Shown piece by piece: positions 8,926 to 16,893 of a stretch of 49,535 nt of DNA (the stretch's first letter is position 1; every line of letters begins with the position of its first letter). Below the pieces are notes generated by a model. The model was not told the origin of the DNA. It saw nothing but the letters and a program-made list of their open reading frames with translations, and searched no databases. Position numbers and translations under genes: made by a program. The stretch is taken from NCBI RefSeq assembly GCF_000520975.1, contig NZ_JACB01000065.1, forward strand, positions 1 to 49,535. The letters run 5' to 3'. Source of the DNA: Aquimarina megaterium XH134 (GTDB taxonomy: Bacteria; Bacteroidota; Bacteroidia; Flavobacteriales; Flavobacteriaceae).

Positions 8926-10218
8926 ATGCGCTACAAGAGTTTACCAAATACCGTTTTTATACAGAACCGAAATAATTTTACTTCCAGAACTTTGGAGAAT
9001 ACGATTACTATTCTCACTTCTAATGATATCAAGCATACCAATGCAGATGATGTTATGGGGTTTGCCCAAAACAATGATTTATTTTATTTATCAGGAATAG
9101 ACCAGGAAGAAACATTACTGGTATTATATCCAGATGCTTATAAACCCGAAAACAGGGAGATTTTGTTCATAAAAGAAACGAGTGAGCATATCAAAATCTG
9201 GGATGGTGAGAAATTAACCAAAGAAGAAGCTGGTCAGATTTCAGGAATCCAACGAATAGAATGGGTACATGATTTTGAAAAAATATTGCAAGTAATGGCC
9301 TTCGAAGCAGATGGTTTTTATTTAGGACATAACGAACACATAAAGCGAATTACATATAACAAACAAACACAACAGGATCGAATGATTAACTGGTGTAAAG
9401 AAAAATACCCTTTGCACCAGTATCATCGAGCCGCCAAAATTACAAGAGCTTTACGTCCTGTTAAATCAAATGAAGAAATTGCGCAGATACAAAAAGCTGC
9501 AGATATTAGTATCGAAGGTTTTTATAGGGTACTCAAAACAGTAAAACCAGACTGTAAAGAGTACGAATTAGAAGCAGAATTAACGTATGCACTCCTTAAA
9601 AAAGGAGGGACAAGACATGCTTTTAAGCCTATTGTAGCTTCAGGAAAAAATGCTTGTGCATTACACTATAATACCAATGATAATACTTGCCAGGATGGCG
9701 ATATGATACTTTTGGATTTTGGGGTTTGCTATGGTAATTATAATAGTGATACCACACGTTGTATTCCTGTAAATGGTAAATTTTCAGACCGACAAAAAGA
9801 AGTGTATACAGCAGTATTACATTGTTTAAAGGAAGGTAGTAAACTACTTAAGCCGGGAGTGATCCCTGCAGATTATGAAAAACAAATGGCCGGTTTAGTC
9901 GAAGAACAACTGATCAAAATTGGAGTTCTCGATGCTTCTGAAGTTGCGGCTCAAAACCCGGATCAACCTTTGTATAAAAAGTATTTCATGCATGGTACAG
10001 CGCATCATCTAGGGTTAGATGTTCACGATGTAGGTTTGTATTCTAGGGCTTTAGAACCAGGAATGGTACTTACTTGCGAGCCGGGGATCTATATCCCCGA
10101 AGAAGGAATAGGTTGTCGCCTGGAGAATGATTATCTCATTACAGAAACTGGAAATACAAATCTCACACAAGCTATGCCTATCGAAATTGAAGAAATTGAA
10201 AAGTTGATGACAGCGTAG
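8926..10218 (+). CDS. Xaa-Pro aminopeptidase, PepP type (M24B)
   Basis: 430 aa with the two-domain layout of PepP: an AMP_N-type N-terminal domain (about 1-150) and a C-terminal pita-bread domain. The five dinuclear-metal ligands are recognisable in order: Asp in LLDFGVCYG, Asp in NSDTTR, His in HGTAHHLGLDVHD, Glu in TCEPGIYI and Glu in GCRLENDY. It removes N-terminal residues preceding proline and is cytoplasmic (no signal peptide). A second M24 gene starts 24 bp later, so the two are cotranscribed. Together they would trim imported proline-rich peptides to free amino acids and hydroxyproline. The start MRYKSLPNTVF gives the normal family length. Confidence 0.9.
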   Translation: MRYKSLPNTVFIQNRNNFTSRTLENTITILTSNDIKHTNADDVMGFAQNNDLFYLSGIDQEETLLVLYPDAYKPENREILFIKETSEHIKIWDGEKLTKEEAGQISGIQRIEWVHDFEKILQVMAFEADGFYLGHNEHIKRITYNKQTQQDRMINWCKEKYPLHQYHRAAKITRALRPVKSNEEIAQIQKAADISIEGFYRVLKTVKPDCKEYELEAELTYALLKKGGTRHAFKPIVASGKNACALHYNTNDNTCQDGDMILLDFGVCYGNYNSDTTRCIPVNGKFSDRQKEVYTAVLHCLKEGSKLLKPGVIPADYEKQMAGLVEEQLIKIGVLDASEVAAQNPDQPLYKKYFMHGTAHHLGLDVHDVGLYSRALEPGMVLTCEPGIYIPEEGIGCRLENDYLITETGNTNLTQAMPIEIEEIEKLMTA

Positions 10219-10241
10219 TGTTAATTACAAAATTATAAATT

Positions 10242-11462
10242 ATGAATGCATTAGGAATAGGCGGTTCTACCATCGAAAAAGAATTAAATGCAATACAGCC
10301 AAAAGCTCACCTTGCTAAACCCATTCAAAAAGAAGAATTTCAAGCCAGAATAGATAAAGCTTGCGATCTCATGAAAAAGCAAGAGATTCCCGCAATATAT
10401 CTACATGCAGGAACAAATTTATTTTACTTTACAGGAATGCGATGGAACCCAAGTGAACGAATGGTGGGAGCATTGCTATTTCCTGATGGCGAAGTACATT
10501 ATATAGGCCCTCGGTTTGAAGAAGGTACTATTTTGGATTTCATGTTAATAAAAGGACCTGTTCATTGCTGGGAAGAACATGAAAGTCCATATACCTTATT
10601 TGTGGATATTCTAAACAAGAAAAATATAAGAGGTAAGGATGTAGCTATGGATGAAGCAACTCCTTTTTTTATTATTGATGGAATTCTAAAAGAAAAATCT
10701 ACTTATCATCTAATTAATGCCAAACCAATCACTGCTGGGTGTCGAATGATAAAATCTGAAGCAGAAATTGCCATCATGCAAACTGCAATGGATATTACGA
10801 TGGAAGTACAAAAAGCCGCAGCAAGAATATTGAAACCAGGAATTAGTGCCAAAGAAGTCACCGATTTTATTAATGAAGCTCATAAACGATATGGTGTTCC
10901 TTCAGGATCATATTTTTGTATCGTATTGTTTGGTGTAGATTCTTCTTTCCCTCATGGCGTAAAAACACCAAAAGATTTAGAAGAAAACGAAATAGTATTG
11001 GTTGATACTGGATGTGTCCTGCATGATTATATTTCAGATATTACCCGAACATATGTATATGGTGAGATTAGTGAGCTACAACGTAAAATATGGAATCTTG
11101 AGAAAGAAACTCAGCTTTCTGCATTTGCAGCTGCTCAATTAGGAAAACCATGTTCTGTAATAGATAATGCTTCAAGAAAAATGCTAGAGGCCAAAGGACT
11201 GGGGCCTGATTATAAATTACCGGGGTTACCGCACCGTACCGGTCACGGAATCGGACTAGATATCCACGAATGGCCGTATATAGCAAGACATGAAGATGCA
11301 ATTCTTGCATCAGGAATGTGTTTTAGTAATGAACCTATGATATGTGTGCCCAATGAGTTTGGAATTAGATTAGAAGATCATATCTATATGACCGAAGAAG
11401 GACCAAAATGGTTTACACAACCAGCGCACTCTATTGATGATCCTTTTGGATTATCTCTATAA
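10242..11462 (+). CDS. M24-family Xaa-Pro peptidase/prolidase-like enzyme
   Basis: 406 aa, a second creatinase/prolidase-fold peptidase but not a close copy of its neighbour. The N-terminal domain spans about 30-165 and the catalytic domain 170-400, with ligands Asp in VLVDTGC, Asp in YISDITRTY, His in RTGHGIGLDIHE, Glu in FSNEPMIC and Glu in GIRLEDHIY. It has no signal peptide, so it is cytoplasmic. Likely substrates are X-Pro or X-Hyp dipeptides (prolidase) or short X-Pro peptides; sequence alone does not settle which. It is translated from the same mRNA as the preceding PepP and is followed by a bidirectional hairpin at 11510-11547. Confidence 0.85.
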   Translation: MNALGIGGSTIEKELNAIQPKAHLAKPIQKEEFQARIDKACDLMKKQEIPAIYLHAGTNLFYFTGMRWNPSERMVGALLFPDGEVHYIGPRFEEGTILDFMLIKGPVHCWEEHESPYTLFVDILNKKNIRGKDVAMDEATPFFIIDGILKEKSTYHLINAKPITAGCRMIKSEAEIAIMQTAMDITMEVQKAAARILKPGISAKEVTDFINEAHKRYGVPSGSYFCIVLFGVDSSFPHGVKTPKDLEENEIVLVDTGCVLHDYISDITRTYVYGEISELQRKIWNLEKETQLSAFAAAQLGKPCSVIDNASRKMLEAKGLGPDYKLPGLPHRTGHGIGLDIHEWPYIARHEDAILASGMCFSNEPMICVPNEFGIRLEDHIYMTEEGPKWFTQPAHSIDDPFGLSL

Positions 11463-11509
11463 CCAAAGATAGAACTATACTAAAAAATCTAAATACTAAG
11501 TATTAAAGG

Positions 11510-11547
11510 GCTATCCTATAGGATTATCAATAATGCTTTAGGATAGC
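11510..11547. terminator. Bidirectional terminator between convergent genes
   Basis: GCTATCCTA (11510-11518) and TAGGATAGC (11539-11547) form a perfect 9-bp stem, followed on the plus strand by TTTGTTTG. It lies between the plus-strand peptidase pair and the minus-strand hydroxyproline operon ending at 11556. Confidence 0.65.
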
Positions 11548-11555
11548 TTTGTTTG

Positions 11556-12620
11556 TTATCTAAAAATAAACCCATTTTTCATTGGATCATCAGGATCGAT
11601 CATAAAAGTGTGCATTCCTGTAATGTGTGCCGTTCCTTCAACTTGTGGTATTACTGCTTTATAAGGACCATATTCTTCTTCAGAAATAACAGAACCTTTA
11701 AATACAGAATCGGTAATACTTTCTATAGACATCGTATCACCATACTGTATTTCGTTTCTCATTTTGTGTATTGCCATTCTACCAGAAACTCCCGATCCGG
11801 TAGGACACCTATCTACTTCTCCTTCAGCAAAAATACATACGTTTCTACTGTCAATATTTTCCTTAGAAGAATTTCCAATAAAAATGGTACCATATAAAAA
11901 ACTAAGATCTTCTTCATAAGGATGTAAAATATTAGAATCTTGCTCTATTACAGCATGTTTTATATCCATTCCTTTAGCAATCAATTTTCTATATGAATTT
12001 GAAGTTAAATCAAAATCAAAATTGTTTTTAGCCATATCTACATACGCATAAAAAGCACCTCCGTAGGCTAAATCATAGATAACCTCGCCTATACCATCTA
12101 CTTTTACCTTTCTATCCAATCCAACTACAAAACTGGGGACACAATGAAAACGAACTCCTGTTACTTTTCCGTTTTTTACTTGTGCATAAGAAATGATTCG
12201 ACCACAGGGAGCATCAATTTTTATGATATTGTCTCCTTCCTGGTAATCGATCCAGTTCATTTCTACAGCCAATGTAGAAATGGCAATAATAGCATGACCG
12301 CACATGGTGCTATATCCTTCGTTGTGTATAAACAAAATGCCAAAATCTCCATCATCATCATTAGGAGGGAGTAAGATACATCCATACATATCGGCATGAC
12401 CACGAGGTTCAAACATAAGTGAAGTACGTAAATGATCATAATGCTCCTTACAATATCTCCTGTATTCTAATACCGAATTTCCTTTTAGTTCGGGAAAACC
12501 ATCGACAATCACCCGAAGGGGTTCTCCTCCTGTATGCATATCGATGGTTTTGATTTGTAACCAATCTTTTTTGGGGTTGAAATCAGTATTTTTTAGAATG
12601 TTTTGATATGTTTTACTCAT
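11556..12620 (-). CDS. Proline-racemase-fold enzyme, probable trans-3-hydroxy-L-proline dehydratase
   Basis: 354 aa, proline racemase superfamily. The first catalytic position is Cys107 in YSTMCGHA. The second, which is Cys in proline racemases and 4-hydroxyproline epimerases (SPCGTG), is Thr274 here in CPTGSG; a Cys (272) sits two residues earlier. A Cys/Thr pair, together with MCGHA, YGGAFYA and EDLSFLYGTI, is the pattern of trans-3-hydroxy-L-proline dehydratase (human L3HYPDH has Cys104/Thr273). Expected product: 1-pyrroline-2-carboxylate. Its ATG overlaps the end of the reductase gene by 8 bp, so the two are translationally coupled and form a 3-Hyp to Pro route. A simple annotation as 4-hydroxyproline epimerase would probably be wrong. 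Confidence 0.8.
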   Translation of the reverse strand: MSKTYQNILKNTDFNPKKDWLQIKTIDMHTGGEPLRVIVDGFPELKGNSVLEYRRYCKEHYDHLRTSLMFEPRGHADMYGCILLPPNDDDGDFGILFIHNEGYSTMCGHAIIAISTLAVEMNWIDYQEGDNIIKIDAPCGRIISYAQVKNGKVTGVRFHCVPSFVVGLDRKVKVDGIGEVIYDLAYGGAFYAYVDMAKNNFDFDLTSNSYRKLIAKGMDIKHAVIEQDSNILHPYEEDLSFLYGTIFIGNSSKENIDSRNVCIFAEGEVDRCPTGSGVSGRMAIHKMRNEIQYGDTMSIESITDSVFKGSVISEEEYGPYKAVIPQVEGTAHITGMHTFMIDPDDPMKNGFIFR

Positions 12621-13572
12621 GCGTATATTGATTATAATAATAAGTAGCTGCTGCTAAATCTTCGAGAGCATGCCCTACAGATTTAAAAATAGTTATTTCA
12701 TGATCACTGGTTCTTCCTTGTTTAGTTTCAGAGCAGAGTTCGAATAAGTCAGCTTTGATATCTTCTTCTTTTAGAACACCTTCTTTGAGAGGAATAACAA
12801 TGTCTCCACTTTCTTTAAGGCCTCCCTGAAAAGTGTCTACAAAAACAGTGGCTTTTTTTATACTTTCATTATCGGCTTCGCGCATATCCTTTTTGTAGGC
12901 TCCAACTAAATCTATATGCTGTCCGGCTTTTAAATAATCACCCAATACCAAAGGAGTTTTAGATAATGTTGCACAGGATATAATATCTACTTCAGAAATT
13001 TTTTCTTCGATTGTAGGTATAGCATAGATATCAAAACTTTCTCCTTCTAATTCAGCTGAGATTTTTTTAGCTTTTTCATGATTCCTTCCCCAGATATAGA
13101 CCGTTTTGATAGGTCTTACATTGGCATGCGCTTTAATTAGATTAGTAGAGAGTGCACCTGTACCGATCATTAATAAGGAAGAAGCATCAGGTTTAGATAA
13201 ATATGATGATGCCAGGGCAGAGGCTGAAGCAGTTCGTTTTACGGTCAAACTTTTTGCTTCCATTATTGCTTTGATAGTACCTTTGATGGCATCCATATAC
13301 AAATATGTACCCTGGATCGAAGGTAAATCAAACTGCCCATTTTTGGGACTTACCGTTACGATTTTTACTCCTGCTTCTTTACCAGGATTCCAGGCGGGCA
13401 TTAACAATAGCGTAGAATCTTCCTGAACCACAGGGTTTGGAAAATCATGATGATGACGCATAGGTACCAGTATAGAATTTGATGCAAATTTGTTTCTTAA
13501 TTCAGCAATTAGCTCATTAAAATTCGTGTTGTTTTCAATAAAATCGGTATTGATTTGAACAATTGTATCCAT
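12613..13572 (-). CDS. Ornithine cyclodeaminase/mu-crystallin-family reductase, probable 1-pyrroline-2-carboxylate reductase
   Basis: 319 aa with the family's N-terminal substrate domain (Lys70 in GVKIVTVSP) and Rossmann domain (MIGTGALSTNLIKAH, about 135-150), then the conserved SVGHALEDLAAA close to the C-terminus. Members are ornithine cyclodeaminase, alanine dehydrogenase or 1-pyrroline-2-carboxylate reductase (LhpI type, NAD(P)H). It is the first gene of a two-gene operon whose second gene encodes a Cys/Thr dehydratase that makes 1-pyrroline-2-carboxylate. Reduction of that imine to L-proline is therefore the most economical role. It is cytoplasmic and divergent from the S37 peptidase, sharing the inverted-repeat region 13632-13664. 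Family certain, substrate inferred. Confidence 0.8.
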   Translation of the reverse strand: MDTIVQINTDFIENNTNFNELIAELRNKFASNSILVPMRHHHDFPNPVVQEDSTLLLMPAWNPGKEAGVKIVTVSPKNGQFDLPSIQGTYLYMDAIKGTIKAIMEAKSLTVKRTASASALASSYLSKPDASSLLMIGTGALSTNLIKAHANVRPIKTVYIWGRNHEKAKKISAELEGESFDIYAIPTIEEKISEVDIISCATLSKTPLVLGDYLKAGQHIDLVGAYKKDMREADNESIKKATVFVDTFQGGLKESGDIVIPLKEGVLKEEDIKADLFELCSETKQGRTSDHEITIFKSVGHALEDLAAATYYYNQYTHE

Positions 13573-13631
13573 AGGTTATAAATGTAAACAAATCCCAATT
13601 CGTAATGGCATACTAACTCAAATCTTATTAA

Positions 13632-13664
13632 AATGATACCATTCTTAGGTAATATAGTATCATT
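13632..13664. promoter_or_regulatory. Inverted repeat in divergent promoter region (candidate operator)
   Basis: AATGATAC (13632-13639) and GTATCATT (13657-13664) form a perfect 8-bp inverted repeat, with an inner TACC/GGTA pair. It sits between the reductase operon (start 13572) and the S37 peptidase (start 13716). The right arm lies in TAATATAGTATCAT (13650-13663), which recurs exactly, on the minus strand, upstream of the DPP-IV gene. Confidence 0.45.
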
Positions 13665-13715
13665 AAATCGACACCCTTTTAAGCTATCTTTAAAATATTA
13701 AAAACTATTTATTTT

Positions 13716-15002
13716 ATGAATCGAACTAAGTATATATTATTACTACTTCTTATTAATCTTTCCCTTTTTTCTTGTAAAAGCACGTTACCACCTACTGCCG
13801 AGATATCTTTTGAGCAAAAATTAAGAAATTTGTTCCCTACAGCAGATATAAGTGCAATACAGGTAAATGATCATTTTACAGAATCGTACCGATTGATATT
13901 GAAGCAGCCACTAGATCACAATAATCCAAATGCAGGAACTTTTGATCATTATGTATATGTATCTCATTCTGATTATTCGCAGCCAACAGTATTAGTTACC
14001 GAAGGGTATTCTGCAAAACATCGAACATATGAGTTGAGTACCCTGTTGAAGGCAAATCAGGTTATGGTAGAATACAGATTTTATGGGAAATCAAGACCAA
14101 ATCCAATTCCATGGAAGTACCTGACCAATGATCAGGCTATTCAGGATTATCATCTTCTGGTTACCAAACTTAAAAATATATATACCAACAAATGGATTTC
14201 TACAGGAATAAGTAAAGGAGGGGAGACTGTATTGATTTATAAATCAAAGTATCCAAAAGATATGGATGCTGCAGTTTCTTATGTAGCTCCTTTGATTAAT
14301 ACTCGAGAAGACCCAAGAACACAAGAGCATATCGCTACTGTTGGCACCAAAGAGTGCAGAACTAAGATTACTAATTTTCAACGGTTATTGTTAACTCAAA
14401 GAGAGGCTCTTTTGAATCAAATTGATCAGCATTCGAGAAAAAAGAAAATGAGTTTTACAAAAGTATCACCAGAAGAAGCTCTAGAATATGCAGTACTAGA
14501 ATTTCCTTTTTCTTTCTGGCAGTGGGGAGGGAAGTGTGATGAAATACCTAATGGACATGCCGATGCTGCCACTTTGTTTGTCTACCTTAATAAAGTAGTA
14601 GGAATTAGCTTCTATAGTGATAAAACATATCACAACCTGTTACCTTCTTATTATCAACATATGGTAGAACTCGGATATTACGGATTTGATAGTACTCCCG
14701 TACAGGATTTAATTAAAGTGGTAAAACAACCAACTAATATGAGATTTGCTCCAAAAAATGTTCTTATGGTATATGATCAGGATTATATTAAAAAGGTTAG
14801 GGATTATGTAGAGAATGAAGGAGATCATATCATTTACATTTATGGAGAATATGACCCTTGGGGAGCGTGTTCACCTACTCCAAAACCTCATGTAAATGCC
14901 TTAAAAATGGTATTGCCCAAAGGAAGTCATAGCACGAGGATTAAAAACTTCTCACAAGACGATCAGAGAAAAATCTATGATAAATTACAAGCATGGTTGT
15001 AA
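13716..15002 (+). CDS. S37-family (PS-10 type) prolyl tri/tetrapeptidyl aminopeptidase, lipoprotein
   Basis: 428 aa. The signal MNRTKYILLLLLINLSLFSC ends in lipobox Cys20, so the enzyme is exported and membrane anchored. An alpha/beta hydrolase core follows: nucleophile Ser166 in GISKGGE, acid in YGEYDPWGACS and His in KGSHSTRI near the C-terminus, as in Streptomyces S37 peptidases, which release proline-containing tri- and tetrapeptides. In the envelope it would cut Gly-Pro-X-like peptides delivered by the SusCD pair before the cytoplasmic Xaa-Pro peptidases finish them. A TATCTTTA sequence at 13685-13692 is a plausible -7 box. A 20-bp perfect terminator stem follows the gene. Confidence 0.87.
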   Translation: MNRTKYILLLLLINLSLFSCKSTLPPTAEISFEQKLRNLFPTADISAIQVNDHFTESYRLILKQPLDHNNPNAGTFDHYVYVSHSDYSQPTVLVTEGYSAKHRTYELSTLLKANQVMVEYRFYGKSRPNPIPWKYLTNDQAIQDYHLLVTKLKNIYTNKWISTGISKGGETVLIYKSKYPKDMDAAVSYVAPLINTREDPRTQEHIATVGTKECRTKITNFQRLLLTQREALLNQIDQHSRKKKMSFTKVSPEEALEYAVLEFPFSFWQWGGKCDEIPNGHADAATLFVYLNKVVGISFYSDKTYHNLLPSYYQHMVELGYYGFDSTPVQDLIKVVKQPTNMRFAPKNVLMVYDQDYIKKVRDYVENEGDHIIYIYGEYDPWGACSPTPKPHVNALKMVLPKGSHSTRIKNFSQDDQRKIYDKLQAWL

Positions 15003-15026
15003 AAGATGATTAAACTATGTTTTTGC

Positions 15027-15072
15027 TATTATTCTTAAGCCTGTAGCTGATACTACAGGCTTAAGAATAATA
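15027..15072. terminator. 20-bp perfect inverted repeat, bidirectional terminator
   Basis: Positions 15027-15046 (TATTATTCTTAAGCCTGTAG) are perfectly complementary to 15053-15072 with a 6-nt loop. The A/T-rich ends provide U-tracts on both strands, fitting termination of both convergent neighbours. Confidence 0.8.
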
Positions 15073-15084
15073 ACAGATGGTGAA

Positions 15085-15978
15085 TTAATACATTTTTAAA
15101 ACTTGAAATTCGTCATAGCTTAGCATCCATGCATCATCTTTTTTTACCCATTTCTCCTGGTAAATTTTTCCTTCCCCGATATTCATAGACCAATCTGAAG
15201 AGATATTAACTCCATTTGGAGAAACTACACCAAATGTGGGGTTGTGATAGGTTATGTTTTTTGCACCAGAGGTAATTAATTTTTGCCAAAACTGAGTAAT
15301 CTTAGGTTTGCCATGTAATAATTTGGCCATAGGAATGGCATTCATTGTGGCATTCTTAAGATACACATTTGTAAATGCTTCTGTATTTTGTGTGTTAAAC
15401 CCTTTAATGATTTTTATAGATGTTTTGATCACAGCTTCTAGCATTTGATGACTTGCAATAGGATTTGTTTTATTTTCTGTAGGTATTTTAAATTGTTCTA
15501 ATACTTCAAAATCATCATAAGTGAGTACCCACTTACCATTTTTTTTCTCCCACTTTTCTTGAAAAATAATGCCTCTTCCGACATTCATACTCCAATTTGC
15601 AGATAATAATGCAGTTGAAGTATTAACGACTTCTATACTTAGATTTGTATAGATTAAATTTGTTGCTCCTGATTGCATAAAAGGTTGCCAAAAATCTGTT
15701 ATTTCCCGAACGCCTTTTTTTATACCAAAAGGTTGGGCACTCATCACAGCTTTTGCATCATAGCCTTCAATACAGATGTCACTTTTTCCTTCATTAAATG
15801 CTGTTATCCATTCTTTACTGGCATTAAGTACTTCTAATGCTATTTCGTGATGTGCGGTAGGAGAATGTTCTGCATAAGATTGTTTTATGGTTTCTTTTTT
15901 CTCTTCTGGCTTATGTTGGACCCAGGCAATAGAAACTATTAGGATCAAACATAATACTATTGTGTTTACTACTTTCAT
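15085..15978 (-). CDS. Exported protein with two tandem NTF2/SnoaL-like (DUF4440-type) domains
   Basis: 297 aa. A signal-like N-terminus (MKVVNTIVLCLILIVSIAWV) is followed by two copies of one domain, about 45-165 and 175-297. The copies align by eye: NWSMNVGRGIIFQEKWEKK with DWSMNIGEGKIYQEKWVKK, and WVLTYDDFEVLEQF with WMLSYDEFQVLKMY; both also share a TDFWQ/TQFWQ segment. NTF2-like folds include ketosteroid-isomerase relatives and ligand-binding proteins, and no catalytic role can be read here. The promoter has a perfect TGTGA-N6-TCACA site at 16035-16050, immediately beyond the stop of the adjacent Crp/Fnr gene, 30 bp from a -7-like TTTCTTTG. Control by one of the Crp/Fnr paralogues is likely. 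Confidence 0.75.
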   Translation of the reverse strand: MKVVNTIVLCLILIVSIAWVQHKPEEKKETIKQSYAEHSPTAHHEIALEVLNASKEWITAFNEGKSDICIEGYDAKAVMSAQPFGIKKGVREITDFWQPFMQSGATNLIYTNLSIEVVNTSTALLSANWSMNVGRGIIFQEKWEKKNGKWVLTYDDFEVLEQFKIPTENKTNPIASHQMLEAVIKTSIKIIKGFNTQNTEAFTNVYLKNATMNAIPMAKLLHGKPKITQFWQKLITSGAKNITYHNPTFGVVSPNGVNISSDWSMNIGEGKIYQEKWVKKDDAWMLSYDEFQVLKMY

Positions 15979-16004
15979 TTGTATGTTTTTTTAAATTCTA
16001 AGTA

Positions 16005-16050
16005 CAAAGAAAGCAGTAGAAGACATGTCATACTTGTGACTTTTATCACA
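16005..16050 (-). promoter_or_regulatory. Crp/Fnr-type site 1 and -7 element of NTF2-like gene
   Basis: TGTGACTTTTATCACA (16035-16050) is an exact TGTGA-N6-TCACA palindrome. On the minus strand TTTCTTTG (16012-16005), a near match to TAnnTTTG, ends exactly 30 nt downstream. This places the site centre near -42, the class II activator position. Confidence 0.6.
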
Positions 16051-16674
16051 CTAGGTATTTTTTTTTAGAATTCTAATTTCTTGTTTTCCTAATGTAACGA
16101 TTCCCTCTGTTTCTAATTTTTTTAAAAGCCTCGAAATTACTTCTCTCGTAGTAGCTAACTCTCTAGCTAGTTGTTGATGAGATCTTTGTAAAACAGCATT
16201 GTCAGATTCTATCATTAAATATTCGAGTAAACGTTCTCTAAGAGGTTTAAAAGCAAGTTTTGAGTAATTATTAATTAGTACATTGTAGCTATCTCGAAAT
16301 GTATTTATGGTAAATCGATTCCAGGATTTATAAGTAAAACACCAATCTTTTACAAATCTTACAGGGATATTTAATACTATTGATTCTTCTTCAACAATAG
16401 CATTAACGGTACTTTTACAATCTTCAAAACAAGCAGACAAAGAGAGGGTACACGTTTCCATATCTCCCAAATAGTAAATAAGGATTTCCCGCTCTTCGTT
16501 TTCCTGATACACTCTAACTTTTCCGCTGATTACAATTTTCAGAACTTTGATATATTTATTTTCCTTTATTAGAAACTCACCTTTTTGATGCTTCGAAATA
16601 GAAGTTTTTTCCCGAAGTTCTTTTTTGAGTTCTTCTTCTGATATATGTAATTTTTGAAATACATGATCTAACAT
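16051..16674 (-). CDS. Crp/Fnr-family transcriptional regulator (paralogue 1)
   Basis: 207 aa: an N-terminal cyclic-nucleotide-binding-fold domain (about 25-120, KYIKVLKIVISGKVRVYQENEE), a dimer helix, and a C-terminal winged HTH (about 150-205) with the recognition segment QLARELATTREVISRLLKKLE. It lacks the N-terminal Cys cluster of FNR, but the effector domain has two Cys in TCTLSLSACFEDCKS, a pattern shared with paralogue 2 at 19219. Its own upstream region lacks the TGTGA site, whereas such a site abuts its stop codon and serves the next gene. It probably activates the neighbouring stress/detoxification genes. The effector is unknown. Confidence 0.88.
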   Translation of the reverse strand: MLDHVFQKLHISEEELKKELREKTSISKHQKGEFLIKENKYIKVLKIVISGKVRVYQENEEREILIYYLGDMETCTLSLSACFEDCKSTVNAIVEEESIVLNIPVRFVKDWCFTYKSWNRFTINTFRDSYNVLINNYSKLAFKPLRERLLEYLMIESDNAVLQRSHQQLARELATTREVISRLLKKLETEGIVTLGKQEIRILKKNT

Positions 16675-16820
16675 AATCCAAGGGTGTTTTCGTTTTTAAG
16701 AGTAGCCTTTCAAAGTTTATAGTATTGATAATTTCAATGTTACTCTTTCAAAATTCAATTAAAATAATGGCGACATTACAATAAAAGTAACAAAAAAATA
16801 CAGGCAAATAGTGAATAAAG

Positions 16821-16851
16821 AAAACCATCAAAATTTACTTTTGACGGTTTT
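16821..16851 (-). terminator. Terminator of the VOC gene
   Basis: AAAACCATCAAAA (16821-16833) pairs with TTTTGACGGTTTT (16839-16851), 13 bp with one wobble/mismatch and a 5-nt loop. It lies 43 bp beyond the stop of the minus-strand gene at 16894. Confidence 0.65.
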
Positions 16852-16893
16852 CTAATTTTGACAATGATATTATAAAAATTAATTTCCTATTTC

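Noticed and set aside
11553..12374. Plus-strand open frames opposite the racemase-fold gene
   Set aside because: Antisense shadows with Cys/Tyr/Phe-rich low-quality translations and no family resemblance.
11556..12620. Annotation as 4-hydroxyproline epimerase or proline racemase
   Set aside because: The second catalytic position is Thr274, not Cys; the visible Cys272 is out of register.
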